Shown here in pieces: positions 8,424-17,029 of a stretch of 64,000 nt of DNA. Numbering within the stretch: position 1 is the stretch's first letter; every line of letters begins with the position of its first letter. Made by a program: the position numbers and the translations under genes. Source of the stretch: CAIODY01 sp046051225 (lineage in GTDB: Bacteria > Bacteroidota > Bacteroidia > Chitinophagales > CAIODY01); the NCBI GenBank assembly GCA_046051225.1, contig JBJOOR010000010.1, forward strand, positions 1-64,000, read 5' to 3'. The notes beneath the pieces are model-generated. The model was given only the letters and a program-made list of their open reading frames with translations, did no database searches and was not told the DNA's origin.

Positions 8424-9581
8424 TTATTGTGCCCAACTGGTAATATAATTTGGGTCTTCAATATCTAATGCTTCCTGCGTTAATTGCAATGGACGAAAAG
8501 TATCAACCATTACAGCCAATTCTTTTGTTTCTAATTTACCAATTGATTTTTCAACTGTGCCAGGATGTGGCCCATGCGGAATGCCGCCTGGATGCAATGT
8601 TATCATGCCTTTTGTAACATGCTTTCGGCTCATAAAATCGCCATCTACATAGTACAATACTTCATCGCTATCAATATTGCTATGATGATATGGCGCAGGA
8701 ATAGAAAGCGGATGATAATCATACAAACGTGGCACAAAACTGCACACCACAAACGATTTAGTTTCGAATGTTTGATGCACTGGCGGTGGCTGATGCACTC
8801 TGCCCGTTATCGGTTCAAAATCATGAATACTAAATGCAAATGGATATTCATAACCATCCCAACCTACTACATCAAACGGATGATTTTTGTAATGAATAGG
8901 ATACATCATGCCTTGCTTTTTTACATAAATTAAAAAATCGCCTTGTTCATTATGCGTTTTTAAATCTTGCGGTTCTCTTATATCCCGTTCGCAATATGGC
9001 GAATGTTCCATCAATTGCCCAAACTCACTGCAATAGCGCTTTGGATAACGAATAGGCGAAAACGATTCAACAAACAATAATCTGTTTTTATCTGTATCAA
9101 AATCTATTTGATAAATCGTACCTCTTGGTATCACTAGATAATCGCCGTAGGCAAATTTCAAATTGCCATACATGGTTTTTAATACGCCTGTTCCTTCGTG
9201 TACAAAAAGCATTTCATCAGCATCAGCATTTTTGTAAAAATAGGTGGTAGTGCTTTGTTGTGGCGCAGCTACGCCCATATACAAATCACTATTCATTAAT
9301 AATGTTTTCCTGCTTTTTAAAAAATCAGCTTCAGGTTTTACATTAAAAGTTTCAAAACTTCTATGCTTTAATTGTTTTTCGAATGCAGGTTTTGGCGATA
9401 CATCAAATGGCTCATCAGTATGTGTAATTTGTGTAGGCGGATGGCAATGATACAGCAATGAATAGTTAGATGAAAAACCTTCGGTACTAAATAATTGTTC
9501 TGCATATAGTTCTCCATTCGGTTGGCGAAATTGAGTATGGCGCTTATGCGGAATAGTACCTGCTTTAAAATAATGTGGCAT
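8424..9581 (-). CDS. hmgA: Homogentisate 1,2-dioxygenase
   Basis: 385 residues. The enzyme opens the ring of homogentisate to maleylacetoacetate in tyrosine and phenylalanine breakdown, using Fe(II). It has the double cupin layout of HmgA. Likely iron ligands are a His in YHHSNIDSDEVLYY (299-300), Glu307 and a His in HPGGIPHGPHPG (331-339). It starts MPHYFKAGTIPHKRHTQFR, the conserved N-terminus of bacterial HmgA, and it is somewhat shorter than the human enzyme, as is usual in this phylum. It is divergent from the HMG-CoA lyase gene, 49 bases away. Other genes of the pathway are not in the window. Confidence 0.9.
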   Translation of the reverse strand: MPHYFKAGTIPHKRHTQFRQPNGELYAEQLFSTEGFSSNYSLLYHCHPPTQITHTDEPFDVSPKPAFEKQLKHRSFETFNVKPEADFLKSRKTLLMNSDLYMGVAAPQQSTTTYFYKNADADEMLFVHEGTGVLKTMYGNLKFAYGDYLVIPRGTIYQIDFDTDKNRLLFVESFSPIRYPKRYCSEFGQLMEHSPYCERDIREPQDLKTHNEQGDFLIYVKKQGMMYPIHYKNHPFDVVGWDGYEYPFAFSIHDFEPITGRVHQPPPVHQTFETKSFVVCSFVPRLYDYHPLSIPAPYHHSNIDSDEVLYYVDGDFMSRKHVTKGMITLHPGGIPHGPHPGTVEKSIGKLETKELAVMVDTFRPLQLTQEALDIEDPNYITSWAQ

Positions 9582-9630
9582 AATTAAAATTTGATGCTGC
9601 TAAAATAATCTAAAATATTAATTTTGAACT

Positions 9631-10476
9631 ATGATTAAAATAATTGATTGCCCACGTGATGCTATGCAAGGTTGGAAACCCTTTATTGCTACCGAAAAAA
9701 AGATTGAATTTTTAAATACTTTATTGCAAGTAGGTTTTGATACTTTAGATTTTGGAAGTTTTGTTTCGGCTAAAGCCATTCCGCAATTAGCAGATACAAA
9801 AGATGTGTTAGCTAAATTAAATTTAACTAACACAAAATTATTATCCATAGTAGCCAATACTCGTGGGGCTGAAGAAGCAATGGTTTATGATGAAATTGAA
9901 TACATTGGTTTTCCGTTTTCAATTTCTGAAACATTTCAATTGCGAAATACCAATTCAACTATTGAGCAATCATTACAAACTGTTGAACAAATTCAAAACC
10001 TTTGTATCAGTAAAAATAAAAAATTAGTAATTTATATTTCGATGGGATTTGGCAATCCTTATGGCGATGCATATTCGCCCGAAATAGCTGCTAATTGGGT
10101 AGAAAAAATGAATTCGATAGGAATTAAAATTGTAGCATTGAGCGATACAATTGGTGTAAGCAATCAGCAAAATATTTCTTATTTATTTAAGCATTTAATT
10201 CCCTTATATCCAAGCATGGAAATAGGTGCACACTTACACACAACGCCTGATACATGGCAAGAAAAAATAGAAGCAGCCTACGAAAGTGGTTGCCGCCGAT
10301 TTGATGGCGCTTTAAAAGGCTTTGGTGGTTGCCCAATGGCTACCGACAAACTAACTGGAAATATGCCTACTGAAAACATGATTTCATTTTTTGAATTAAA
10401 AAATATTAACTTAAATATTAATCATGAAAAATTAATGGAAGCAATGATGATAGCGAATGAGATTTTTGTGGAATGA
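9631..10476 (+). CDS. Hydroxymethylglutaryl-CoA lyase
   Basis: 281 residues. The enzyme cleaves HMG-CoA to acetyl-CoA and acetoacetate, ending leucine catabolism. The TIM-barrel motifs are present: CPRDAMQGW near the N-terminus (catalytic Arg-Asp), GAHLHTTPDTW (metal-binding His pair) and GGCPMATDKLTGNMPTE (catalytic Cys in GGCP). TAATTTTG (9619-9626) lies only 4 bases before the ATG, so a leaderless transcript is possible. The last 50 or so bases of the gene recur in the small ORF at 12163, giving the same C-terminal peptide AMMIANEIFVE. The family could also hold related lyases, but the motifs fit HMGL. Confidence 0.85.
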   Translation: MIKIIDCPRDAMQGWKPFIATEKKIEFLNTLLQVGFDTLDFGSFVSAKAIPQLADTKDVLAKLNLTNTKLLSIVANTRGAEEAMVYDEIEYIGFPFSISETFQLRNTNSTIEQSLQTVEQIQNLCISKNKKLVIYISMGFGNPYGDAYSPEIAANWVEKMNSIGIKIVALSDTIGVSNQQNISYLFKHLIPLYPSMEIGAHLHTTPDTWQEKIEAAYESGCRRFDGALKGFGGCPMATDKLTGNMPTENMISFFELKNINLNINHEKLMEAMMIANEIFVE

Positions 10477-10482
10477 AAATAA
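10425..10482 (+). repeat. Duplicated 3' end of the HMG-CoA lyase gene, copy 1
   Basis: GAAAAATTAATGGAAGCAAT onward to the stop codon and GAAAATAA beyond it. Nearly the same sequence occurs at 12367-12423 with only a few mismatches. This copy is the original, because it completes the conserved lyase. Confidence 0.85.
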
Positions 10483-10506
10483 GTTATTGGGAAAGCAGAT
10501 GAGTAA

Positions 10507-10650
10507 ATACAATCACCACGGCGTAATGCAGCATATAATTTAAACGAAAGTATCATCACCGAACTTTTACCCGAACAAAATCAGAAAACTTATAACAAAA
10601 TTTATTTAGGTAGATATTTAAGAATGCAATCTATGCCTATATCACACTAA
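10507..10650 (+). pseudogene. Coding-like fragment without a start
   Basis: An open stretch of 47 codons after a stop, reading ...RRNAAYNLNESIITELLPEQ and ending RYLRMQSMPISH. Composition looks coding, but there is no start codon. It directly follows the lyase 3' end. It may be the displaced C-terminal part of a gene like the small ORF at 12163, whose own end has been replaced by lyase sequence. That link is inference from the arrangement; no alignment was done. Confidence 0.4.
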
Positions 10651-10666
10651 GTAAAACGCAATAAAA

Positions 10667-12130
10667 ATGAAAAAAATAATTTGTCTTTTGTCTTTTGTCT
10701 TTTGTATTCTATCAATCAATTCCTTTGCTCAATTTACCGACTTATATTGGAACATGGGGCGTAAAACAGCAATTGATTTTAGAACTTTTCCTCCAACAAT
10801 TAATTTGAATGATAGCAATAAGACTTGCCTATTAAAAAATACTAGCACTGCAATATGTGATAGAAATGGTAATGTAATTTTTTATAGTAATGCTTTAAAA
10901 GTTTATAATAGGAATGGACATATTATGCCAAATGGTAATAATATTAATGCTGGGGCAATTTCAAATACTTACCAAAGTTCAAATTATTATCCTCCGTTTA
11001 AAGGGGCAGTTTCCATACCAAATTCATCGGATTCAAATAAAATATTTATGTTTTATAGCAATCTGGAGTATACAATTGGCGATTATTACCCCAATAAACT
11101 CTACTATTTGGTAATTGATAGAACATTAGATGGTGGCTTAGGTGATGTAGTGGTAAAAGACCAGATTGCAATTCAAAATGATACTTTAGAAACAAGCGAA
11201 GTGATGGCTGTACAACATGGAAATGGAAGAGATTGGTGGGTATTAGAAAGAAATATATGGGGTGATAGATATTATACCATTTTGTTAGATTCTATGGGGG
11301 TAGTGCATGCGCCTGTAATGCAGCAACTTGGGCAAAAATTTATGAATAGCTTTAAAAACGACGGAGCACCAAATATTAGTTTAAATGGCGATAAGGTAGC
11401 CTATATTACTTATGGACATGATACCAGCAATATTGAATTGCTGAATTTTGATAGATGCACTGGTACATTTTATAATTACCAACTTTTACAATGGTATCAA
11501 CCAGGTGTTCATAGCTCTCTAATGAAATCATGCTGCTTCTCTCCAAACGGTAGATTTCTATACATATGTGATTTGGATAGCCTTTGGCAGTTAGACTTAA
11601 ATGCAAGCAATATTTTAAGCAGTGCTGTATACTTAGGATATAAAAATCCTTTTAGTTCTAATTTTTTAATGAAAAATGCACCTGATGGTAAAATATATAT
11701 TGCCCATTATGGTAGTTGGCAAAACATTAGTGTAATAGAGCATCCTGATGTACTCGGTGTCGGCTGCAATTTTTTGTTGGATACTATTCATTTTGGTTCA
11801 CAACTTAACGGCCCTTGGGCAGATGGTGGCTTGCCTAATGTGCCAAATTTAGCTTTAGGTAAATTGAATTGTCCTACAGGTATTGAGGAAATAAACCAAA
11901 GTGGTTTTAGCATTTATCCTAACCCAGCCTATAATAAACTAAAAATAGAAAATACGGTTTACACTTCAATAGCTATTTATAATGTATTGGGTGTATTAAT
12001 GCTTCACCAAAGCATTCAACAACATCAAATAAACGAAATAAATGTAGGCGAATTTTCAAATGGTATTTATTTAATACGAGCAACCAATAATGAAGGCAAA
12101 GCTTATAATTTAAAATTTGTAAAAGAATGA
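10667..12130 (+). CDS. T9SS type A sorting-domain protein, propeller-like
   Basis: 487 residues with a signal peptide (to about SINSFAQ, residue 22) and a C-terminal T9SS sorting domain (about 415-487: GFSIYPNPAYNKLKIENT ... GIYLIRATNNEGKAYNLKFVKE). The middle has repeated WD/propeller-like strands (ICDRNGNVIFYSN, LNGDKVAYITYGHD, CCFSPNGRFLYICDLDSLWQ, NAPDGKIYIAHYG), as in a family of Bacteroidota surface proteins. It should be exported through the Sec and type IX systems and attached to the surface or released. The signal-peptide codons contain a 7-base tandem repeat (10680-10705), a potential slippage switch. Function is unknown. Confidence 0.8.
   Translation: MKKIICLLSFVFCILSINSFAQFTDLYWNMGRKTAIDFRTFPPTINLNDSNKTCLLKNTSTAICDRNGNVIFYSNALKVYNRNGHIMPNGNNINAGAISNTYQSSNYYPPFKGAVSIPNSSDSNKIFMFYSNLEYTIGDYYPNKLYYLVIDRTLDGGLGDVVVKDQIAIQNDTLETSEVMAVQHGNGRDWWVLERNIWGDRYYTILLDSMGVVHAPVMQQLGQKFMNSFKNDGAPNISLNGDKVAYITYGHDTSNIELLNFDRCTGTFYNYQLLQWYQPGVHSSLMKSCCFSPNGRFLYICDLDSLWQLDLNASNILSSAVYLGYKNPFSSNFLMKNAPDGKIYIAHYGSWQNISVIEHPDVLGVGCNFLLDTIHFGSQLNGPWADGGLPNVPNLALGKLNCPTGIEEINQSGFSIYPNPAYNKLKIENTVYTSIAIYNVLGVLMLHQSIQQHQINEINVGEFSNGIYLIRATNNEGKAYNLKFVKE
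10680..10705 (+). repeat. Heptanucleotide tandem repeat in a signal-peptide coding region
   Basis: TTTGTCT repeated 3.7 times, beginning 13 bases after the ATG of the gene at 10667. Seven is not a multiple of three, so gain or loss of a unit would shift the frame of the whole protein. Confidence 0.85.
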
Positions 12131-12162
12131 GGAATTTATTAAACAATAAAACTATTTAATTT

Positions 12163-12417
12163 ATGAAAAAAATATTATTTATTATAGTGCTTTTATTTTC
12201 AATATATGAAACAAAGGCTGCACAAACAACCAATACATATACTACAGCTAACGAGCTATCTATGGATACATTAGTGGGTGCCGATACCATCTATTATTTA
12301 AAATATTATCCCGAAGAAATTCAACAGTTATTAGCTTTAGCGCAACAATGTCCTTTAAGCGGTAGTAAAAAATTAATAGCAGCAATGATGATAGCAAATG
12401 AGATTTTTGTGGAATGA
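12163..12417 (+). CDS. Small exported protein with chimeric C-terminus
   Basis: 84 residues. A signal peptide (MKKILFIIVLLFSIYETKAA) is followed by a short region (YLKYYPEEIQQLLALAQQCPLSG) that looks like the start of a longer secreted-protein domain. The last 16 residues, KKLIAAMMIANEIFVE, match the end of HMG-CoA lyase (EKLMEAMMIANEIFVE). The DNA at 12367-12423 is a near copy of 10425-10482, stop codon included. The gene therefore seems to have been cut and fused in frame to a duplicated lyase tail. Whether it is still made is unknown; it may be a pseudogene that happens to stay open. Confidence 0.5.
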   Translation: MKKILFIIVLLFSIYETKAAQTTNTYTTANELSMDTLVGADTIYYLKYYPEEIQQLLALAQQCPLSGSKKLIAAMMIANEIFVE

Positions 12418-12423
12418 AAATAA
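12367..12423 (+). repeat. Duplicated 3' end of the HMG-CoA lyase gene, copy 2
   Basis: AAAAAATTAATAGCAGCAAT onward to GAATGAAAATAA. It matches 10425-10482 with few changes and supplies the C-terminal codons and the stop of the small ORF at 12163. Confidence 0.85.
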
Positions 12424-12573
12424 AGGGCTTTGCACATAAGCCATTATTCATAGCTCATTTTGATAAGAGATTTAAGAATTATAAAATTTTACCAAGCCAT
12501 ATTTTTATATTTCATTAGCCTAAATATTTGCTTTACTAAACTAAAGTTTCTGTGCATTGTTTACATTTGAACA

Positions 12574-13140
12574 ATGAAAAAACAGAAAATAGCAATAGCC
12601 ATTACAGGTGCAAGCGGTAGCATTTATGCTAAAGTATTGTTAGATAAATTAATGGCTTTGCCATTACAAATTGATACTTGTGCGATGGTAATGAGCAACA
12701 ATGCAAAGGATGTATGGAAGCATGAATTGGGCAATACTGATTATGAAAAATACACGGTAAATTTTTATTCAAAAACAGATTTCACATCGCCTATAGCAAG
12801 TGGTTCAGCTGGATTTGATACGATGATAATTTGCCCCTGCTCGATGGGAACGATGGGCAGAATTGCTAACGGAATTTCGGACGATTTAATTACAAGAGCT
12901 GCTGATGTGATGTTGAAAGAGCGCCGAAAATTAATAGTAGTAGCCCGTGAAACACCATTGAATTTAATACACATTGAGAACATGAAAATGATAACTTTGG
13001 CAGGCGGTATAATTTGCCCAGCTACACCTTCATTTTATTCATTGCCCACAACATTTGATGAAATGGCAGCCACAGTGGTAGATAGGGTGCTGCAATTGGC
13101 TGGCTTTGAAACAAATAGTTTTAAATGGGGCAAACAATAA
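12574..13140 (+). CDS. ubiX: Flavin prenyltransferase UbiX
   Basis: 188 residues. UbiX joins a dimethylallyl group to FMN to make prenyl-FMN, the cofactor of UbiD-type decarboxylases. It shows the family's flavoprotein motifs: AITGASGSIYAKVLLDKL at the start, ICPCSMGTMGRIANGISDDLITRAADV in the middle, and VVARETPLNLIHIENM with PATPSFYSLPTTFDEM later. No ubiD lies next to it. TACATTTG (12562-12569) ends 4 bases before the ATG and might be a -7 element giving a leaderless message, but no -33 box is seen. Confidence 0.9.
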   Translation: MKKQKIAIAITGASGSIYAKVLLDKLMALPLQIDTCAMVMSNNAKDVWKHELGNTDYEKYTVNFYSKTDFTSPIASGSAGFDTMIICPCSMGTMGRIANGISDDLITRAADVMLKERRKLIVVARETPLNLIHIENMKMITLAGGIICPATPSFYSLPTTFDEMAATVVDRVLQLAGFETNSFKWGKQ

Positions 13141-13170
13141 TTCAATCAGTACATTCGTTTATTATAAATC

Positions 13171-13842
13171 ATGAAAAAAATAAGTTTAATCTCATTAGTA
13201 ATTATCTCGATAATTTTAGTGCAATGTATGAAGCATAAATCGGCTGAATCAGTTGGAAATTGCGACCCTACAAAAACATATTTCACTAAAGATGTATTAC
13301 TACTGTTAAATTCTAAATGTGGCATGAGTGGCTGCCATGTAGGTTCGTTTCCTGCTGCTGGCTATAATTTCACAAATTATTATGGCAGTTTATCAGGTGT
13401 ATCAATTGGTAATCCATTGCAAAGCAAATTATACACATCGGTATTAAGCTCAACCTCAAGAAAGAGAATGCCTCCAAAAGAATACCCAGCTTTAGATTCA
13501 GCACAAATTGCTATTATTTATAATTGGATTTTACAAGGTGCAAAAAATCAAATTTGCACTGATAATTCTGTATGCGATACCACTTTGGTTTTATTTAATA
13601 CCACTGTTTCAACCATTATGAACAATAATTGCACAGGCTGCCACAGCACATCAAGTGCGGCTGGCGGAGTTGATTTAAGCACCTATTCGGGCATTACAAC
13701 ACAAGCATCAAATGGCAAATTAATGAATACTATAAATTTTACTTCAGGATACAGACAAATGCCTCCATCGGGCGAACAGCTTAGCAATTGCGACCGTATG
13801 AAAATTCAAAAATGGATTGACAACGGCAAAAAAAATAATTAG
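13171..13842 (+). CDS. Cytochrome-c-like lipoprotein with two heme-type motifs
   Basis: 223 residues. The N-terminus is a lipoprotein signal (lipobox LVQC, Cys19). Two similar halves follow. The first has CGMSGCH (C-x4-CH, atypical) and RMPPKEYP; the second has CTGCH (normal CxxCH) and QMPPSGEQL. Met in the MPP motifs may be the sixth heme ligand. The layout resembles the planctomycete-type cytochrome c domain often found in Bacteroidota. It probably sits on a periplasm-facing membrane leaflet or on the surface and transfers electrons, but the partner is unknown. The first motif may not bind heme covalently. Confidence 0.7.
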   Translation: MKKISLISLVIISIILVQCMKHKSAESVGNCDPTKTYFTKDVLLLLNSKCGMSGCHVGSFPAAGYNFTNYYGSLSGVSIGNPLQSKLYTSVLSSTSRKRMPPKEYPALDSAQIAIIYNWILQGAKNQICTDNSVCDTTLVLFNTTVSTIMNNNCTGCHSTSSAAGGVDLSTYSGITTQASNGKLMNTINFTSGYRQMPPSGEQLSNCDRMKIQKWIDNGKKNN

Positions 13843-13847
13843 TTTTT

Positions 13848-14909
13848 ATGCAAATTTTATACGGCGTACCAAGCGAAGGAATGGGGCATGCAACAAGAAG
13901 CAAAGTAATTATCGAATGGTTGATTAATGAAAAACACGATGTGCAAATTGTTACTAGTGGCAGGGCTTTTGGGTTTCTTTCTGCTCATTTTCCAAATAGA
14001 GTACACCAAATAGAGGGCTATCATTTAGCCTATAAAAATGCTGAAGTTTCTATCACTAAAACATTTTTTAATACCTTAAAAGATGCACCAAAAAAATTAC
14101 AAACCAATTTTTTACAGTACAAACATTTACATCAATTATTAAAACCAGATTTGGTAATTAGCGATTTTGAATCGTTCTCACATTTTTTTGCAAAAGCAAA
14201 TAAACTGCCGCTAATTAGTATTGATAATATACAAATGCTGAACCGTTGTAAACTTGAAATTGATATTCCAGCATCCGAAAAAAATAATTTTACTATTGGC
14301 AAAACCATTACCAAAGCCAAAGTAGCTAGCGCTAATCATTATTTTATAAGTAGTTTTTTTAAAGCACCTATTATCAAAAAAAATACATCTTTTGTTCCGC
14401 CTATTATTCGCAACGAAATTATTAGTGCAAAGCCATCAAAAGGCAAACATATTTTGGTGTATCAAACCTCTACTTCGCAAAACGATTTGGTAGATGAATT
14501 ATTGAAAATAACTAATGAAACATTTTATGTTTTTGGATTTAATAAGGATGAGAAATTGGGCAATGTTCAATTAAAAAAATTTAGCGAAACCGAATTTGTA
14601 AACCTTTTAGCCCAAGCAAAAGCTGTAATTTGTAATGGTGGCTATTCGTTTATTAGCGAAGCAGTGTATCTTCATAAACCCATTTGCAGTGTGCCAATTG
14701 CTAATCAAGCCGAACAATTTGTAAATGCTGCATATATTGATAAATATGGATTTGGAAGACATTTTAATCAATTTACTGCTGATAATATCAAATCGTTTTT
14801 GTATGATATTAGTACCTTTGAAAATAAACTTTCAACCTATACACAAAATGGCAATCAGCAATTATTTGCTGCCTTACAATTTTGGATAAAAAATAATTTA
14901 ACCCAATAA
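13848..14909 (+). CDS. Glycosyltransferase-like protein (GT-B, MGT type)
   Basis: 353 residues. The start MQILYGVPSEGMGHATRSK is the nucleotide-sugar glycosyltransferase N-terminal signature of the Glyco_trans_1_3/MJ1255-like family. The C-terminal half has the donor-binding stretch VICNGGYSFISEAVYLHKP (about 262-280), followed by PIANQAEQFVNAAYI. Related proteins resemble the MurG and UDP-glucuronosyltransferase fold. The acceptor is unknown. It begins 5 bases after the cytochrome-like gene and is followed 12 bases later by the propeller gene, so the three may form an operon. Confidence 0.75.
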   Translation: MQILYGVPSEGMGHATRSKVIIEWLINEKHDVQIVTSGRAFGFLSAHFPNRVHQIEGYHLAYKNAEVSITKTFFNTLKDAPKKLQTNFLQYKHLHQLLKPDLVISDFESFSHFFAKANKLPLISIDNIQMLNRCKLEIDIPASEKNNFTIGKTITKAKVASANHYFISSFFKAPIIKKNTSFVPPIIRNEIISAKPSKGKHILVYQTSTSQNDLVDELLKITNETFYVFGFNKDEKLGNVQLKKFSETEFVNLLAQAKAVICNGGYSFISEAVYLHKPICSVPIANQAEQFVNAAYIDKYGFGRHFNQFTADNIKSFLYDISTFENKLSTYTQNGNQQLFAALQFWIKNNLTQ

Positions 14910-14921
14910 ATAAAATACATC

Positions 14922-15935
14922 ATGCTTAAGCGCTTCATTTATCTTACCATATTTTCAGTTGTTTGTTTTCAATTTTCATTTGCTCAACAATCTTTTAGAA
15001 TAATTAATCAAATTGCATTAGAGGGTGATGGCGGTTGGGATTATTTAAGTATGGATAATATCAATCAACATTTATTTGTATCGCATGGCATGCAAGTACA
15101 AGTAATTGATGTAGCTACTAAAAAACAAATTGGGGTAATAAGCAACACAATAGGTGTGCATGGTATAACGATAGCCAACGATTTAAACAAAGGATTTATT
15201 AGTAATGGCAAAGATTCATCGGTAACAATTTTCGATTTAAAAACATTGGCCACAATAACCAAAATAAATGTATCGGGCAAAAATCCAGATGCTATTTTGT
15301 ACGATGTATTCTCTCATTATGTATTTACATTTAATGGCAAAAGCAGCAATACCACTGTAATTGATGCCGCAACAAATAAAGTAATTAATACTATTGCATT
15401 AGATGGTAAACCCGAATTTGCGGTAAGTGATATGGCTGGTAAAGTGTATGTAAATATTGAAGATAAAAACGAAATAGAAGTAATTAATACTAAAGAAATG
15501 AAGGTGGAACAAAAATTTAGTATTTCGCCAGGCAACGAACCCAGCGGCTTGGCAATAGATATTGAACATCATCGTTTATTTTCTGTTTGCGATAATAAAT
15601 TGTTAATAGTAACCGATGCTGTAAATGGCAAAGTGGTGGCTCAAATACCAATTGGTGAAAATGTAGATGGGGTATCATTTGATGCTACTACAAAAAATAT
15701 TTTTTCATCTAATGGCGATGGCACTTTATCTATTATTCATCAACAAAATGAAAATACTTACCAATTGGTAAATACTTTAGAAACCAAAAAAGGTGCTAGA
15801 ACTATTGCTTTAAATACTACTACCCATCATCTTTATTTGCCTACTGCCGAATTTGAAAAAACCATAGAAGAAGGCAGCAAAAAACATAGAAAAATAAAAC
15901 CTAATAGTTTTACTATTTTAGAAATTGGAGAATAA
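14922..15935 (+). CDS. YncE/YVTN-family beta-propeller protein
   Basis: 337 residues with a signal peptide (ending FSFAQ, about residue 21). Repeated propeller blades follow, for example HLFVSHGMQVQVIDVATKKQIG, KGFISNGKDSSVTIFDLKTLATI, YVFTFNGKSSNTTVIDAATNKVIN and KVYVNIEDKNEIEVINTKEM. It is like the YVTN-repeat proteins of many bacteria, which are periplasmic or surface proteins of uncertain function. Length fits a seven-blade propeller. It follows the glycosyltransferase by 12 bases. Confidence 0.75.
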   Translation: MLKRFIYLTIFSVVCFQFSFAQQSFRIINQIALEGDGGWDYLSMDNINQHLFVSHGMQVQVIDVATKKQIGVISNTIGVHGITIANDLNKGFISNGKDSSVTIFDLKTLATITKINVSGKNPDAILYDVFSHYVFTFNGKSSNTTVIDAATNKVINTIALDGKPEFAVSDMAGKVYVNIEDKNEIEVINTKEMKVEQKFSISPGNEPSGLAIDIEHHRLFSVCDNKLLIVTDAVNGKVVAQIPIGENVDGVSFDATTKNIFSSNGDGTLSIIHQQNENTYQLVNTLETKKGARTIALNTTTHHLYLPTAEFEKTIEEGSKKHRKIKPNSFTILEIGE

Positions 15936-15964
15936 AACAAAGCTTTTCATTTAATAAATTTAAG

Positions 15965-16735
15965 ATGCCAAAAATAATACCTGCTATACTAGTTGTAATC
16001 ATATTTTTTTATTCATGTGGTACCGAAAAGCCCATCAACACTTATTCGCAACAGATTACTAAAACGAATGCTGATGATTTAATGTTTAGATATTATGATA
16101 GTAAAACCAAAACACGATACGATATTAGGAATGATGATAGCCTAATGTATATTATTTTAGAAACCAATAGCAAGGCAACTCAAATGCGTATTATAAAAAA
16201 TGGAATCCGATTTTATGTAAGCCCATTGCCTATTAAAAATGAAAGCAGATTTGTGCAATATCCTGCACCAAATTCAGACGAAAACAAAGATGAAAACAAG
16301 CAAAAAGGCGAACATAATAGAGGCGGAAGTGGTTATCAATCACGTATTATGGCTAATATAAGTAAAGTTGGTTTATGGAATGATGGTACTTCATCGCAAA
16401 CATTTTTAGCTGGTATTGATAAAGTGGGATTTGTATTTCAACTGAATTATGATAAAGATGGATATTTTCATTATGAAATTGGAATAGCAAAAAATAAATT
16501 AATTATAAATAAGGCTGATACTACTACCTGTGTAGGTATTTATATACCTACTTTAGATATGCCTAGTTATGGCAGTTCAATGGCTGGTGGCAGGCAAATG
16601 GGCACTGGGCAAAGGGGCGGCGGAATGAATGGAATGAGTAATGCTCAACATCAGCCAATTGCAAGATATAACAACGGCGATATGGAAGGAGCAGATGAAA
16701 AAGTAAATTGGTGGTTTCAAATAAAAATAAAGTAA
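15965..16735 (+). CDS. Hypothetical lipoprotein
   Basis: 256 residues that I do not recognise. Lipoprotein signal MPKIIPAILVVIIFFYSC with Cys18. The body is predicted soluble, with a charged linker (SDENKDENKQKGEHNRGG) and a Gly/Met-rich tail segment (GSSMAGGRQMGTGQRGGGMNGM) before WWFQIKIK. It lies 29 bases after the propeller gene and ends the run. The Gly/Met-rich part may be disordered or bind metal; that is a guess. Confidence 0.6.
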   Translation: MPKIIPAILVVIIFFYSCGTEKPINTYSQQITKTNADDLMFRYYDSKTKTRYDIRNDDSLMYIILETNSKATQMRIIKNGIRFYVSPLPIKNESRFVQYPAPNSDENKDENKQKGEHNRGGSGYQSRIMANISKVGLWNDGTSSQTFLAGIDKVGFVFQLNYDKDGYFHYEIGIAKNKLIINKADTTTCVGIYIPTLDMPSYGSSMAGGRQMGTGQRGGGMNGMSNAQHQPIARYNNGDMEGADEKVNWWFQIKIK

Positions 16736-16782
16736 ACAACATTTACTTAAACTACAGATTAGTAGCAGCCTACAATAAAAAC

Positions 16783-16823
16783 AAAAAAAGCCTTTTGATA
16801 ATTTTTATCAAAAGGCTTTTTTA
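16783..16823. terminator. Bidirectional hairpin terminator
   Basis: AAAAAGCCTTTTGATAA pairs with the complementary right arm TATCAAAAGGCTTTTTT around a short T-rich loop. It ends both the rightward gene at 15965 and the leftward tRNA-Ser transcript. Confidence 0.8.
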
Positions 16824-16827
16824 TTTG

Positions 16828-16912
16828 CGGAGAGTTAGGGATTCGAACCCCAGGAACCTTTCAGTTCAACAGTTTTCAAGACTGCCGCAATCGACCGCTC
16901 TGCCAACTCTCC
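16828..16912 (-). tRNA. tRNA-Ser (anticodon UGA)
   Basis: On the minus strand it starts GGAGAGTTGGCAGAGCGGTC and ends with the T arm GGTTCGAATCC and acceptor AACTCTCC plus discriminator G. The anticodon loop CTTGAAA gives UGA (plus-strand TCA at 16876-16878). The 85-base length with a long variable arm is typical of serine tRNAs. CCA is not encoded. Confidence 0.95.
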
Positions 16913-16915
16913 GTT

Positions 16916-16947
16916 GCAAAGATAGAAACGAAAAATAGTTGTGCAAA
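16916..16947 (-). promoter_or_regulatory. Promoter of tRNA-Ser, perfect Bacteroidota consensus
   Basis: On the minus strand: TTTG (16947-16944), exactly 20 bases, TATCTTTG (16923-16916). The tRNA begins 3 bases further on. This is the best promoter in the window and defines the expected pattern for this genome. Confidence 0.8.
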
Positions 16948-16977
16948 CTTGTGAAGCAATTTTTTTTTAAAAAAACA

Positions 16978-17011
16978 AAAAAGGAAAAATGTAATTACCA
17001 TTTTTCCTTTT
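16978..17011 (-). terminator. Terminator of the TPM gene
   Basis: AAAAGGAAAAATGGTAATTA on the minus strand folds with the following CATTTTTCCTTTTT and ends in T-rich sequence, just after the stop of the gene at 17030. Confidence 0.65.
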
Positions 17012-17029
17012 AGAAATATCAATTATTTT

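Noticed and set aside
12562..12569. A firm promoter call at TACATTTG before ubiX
   Set aside because: The -33 TTTG is not at the correct distance (31 bases instead of 19-21), so it is mentioned only as a possible -7 element.
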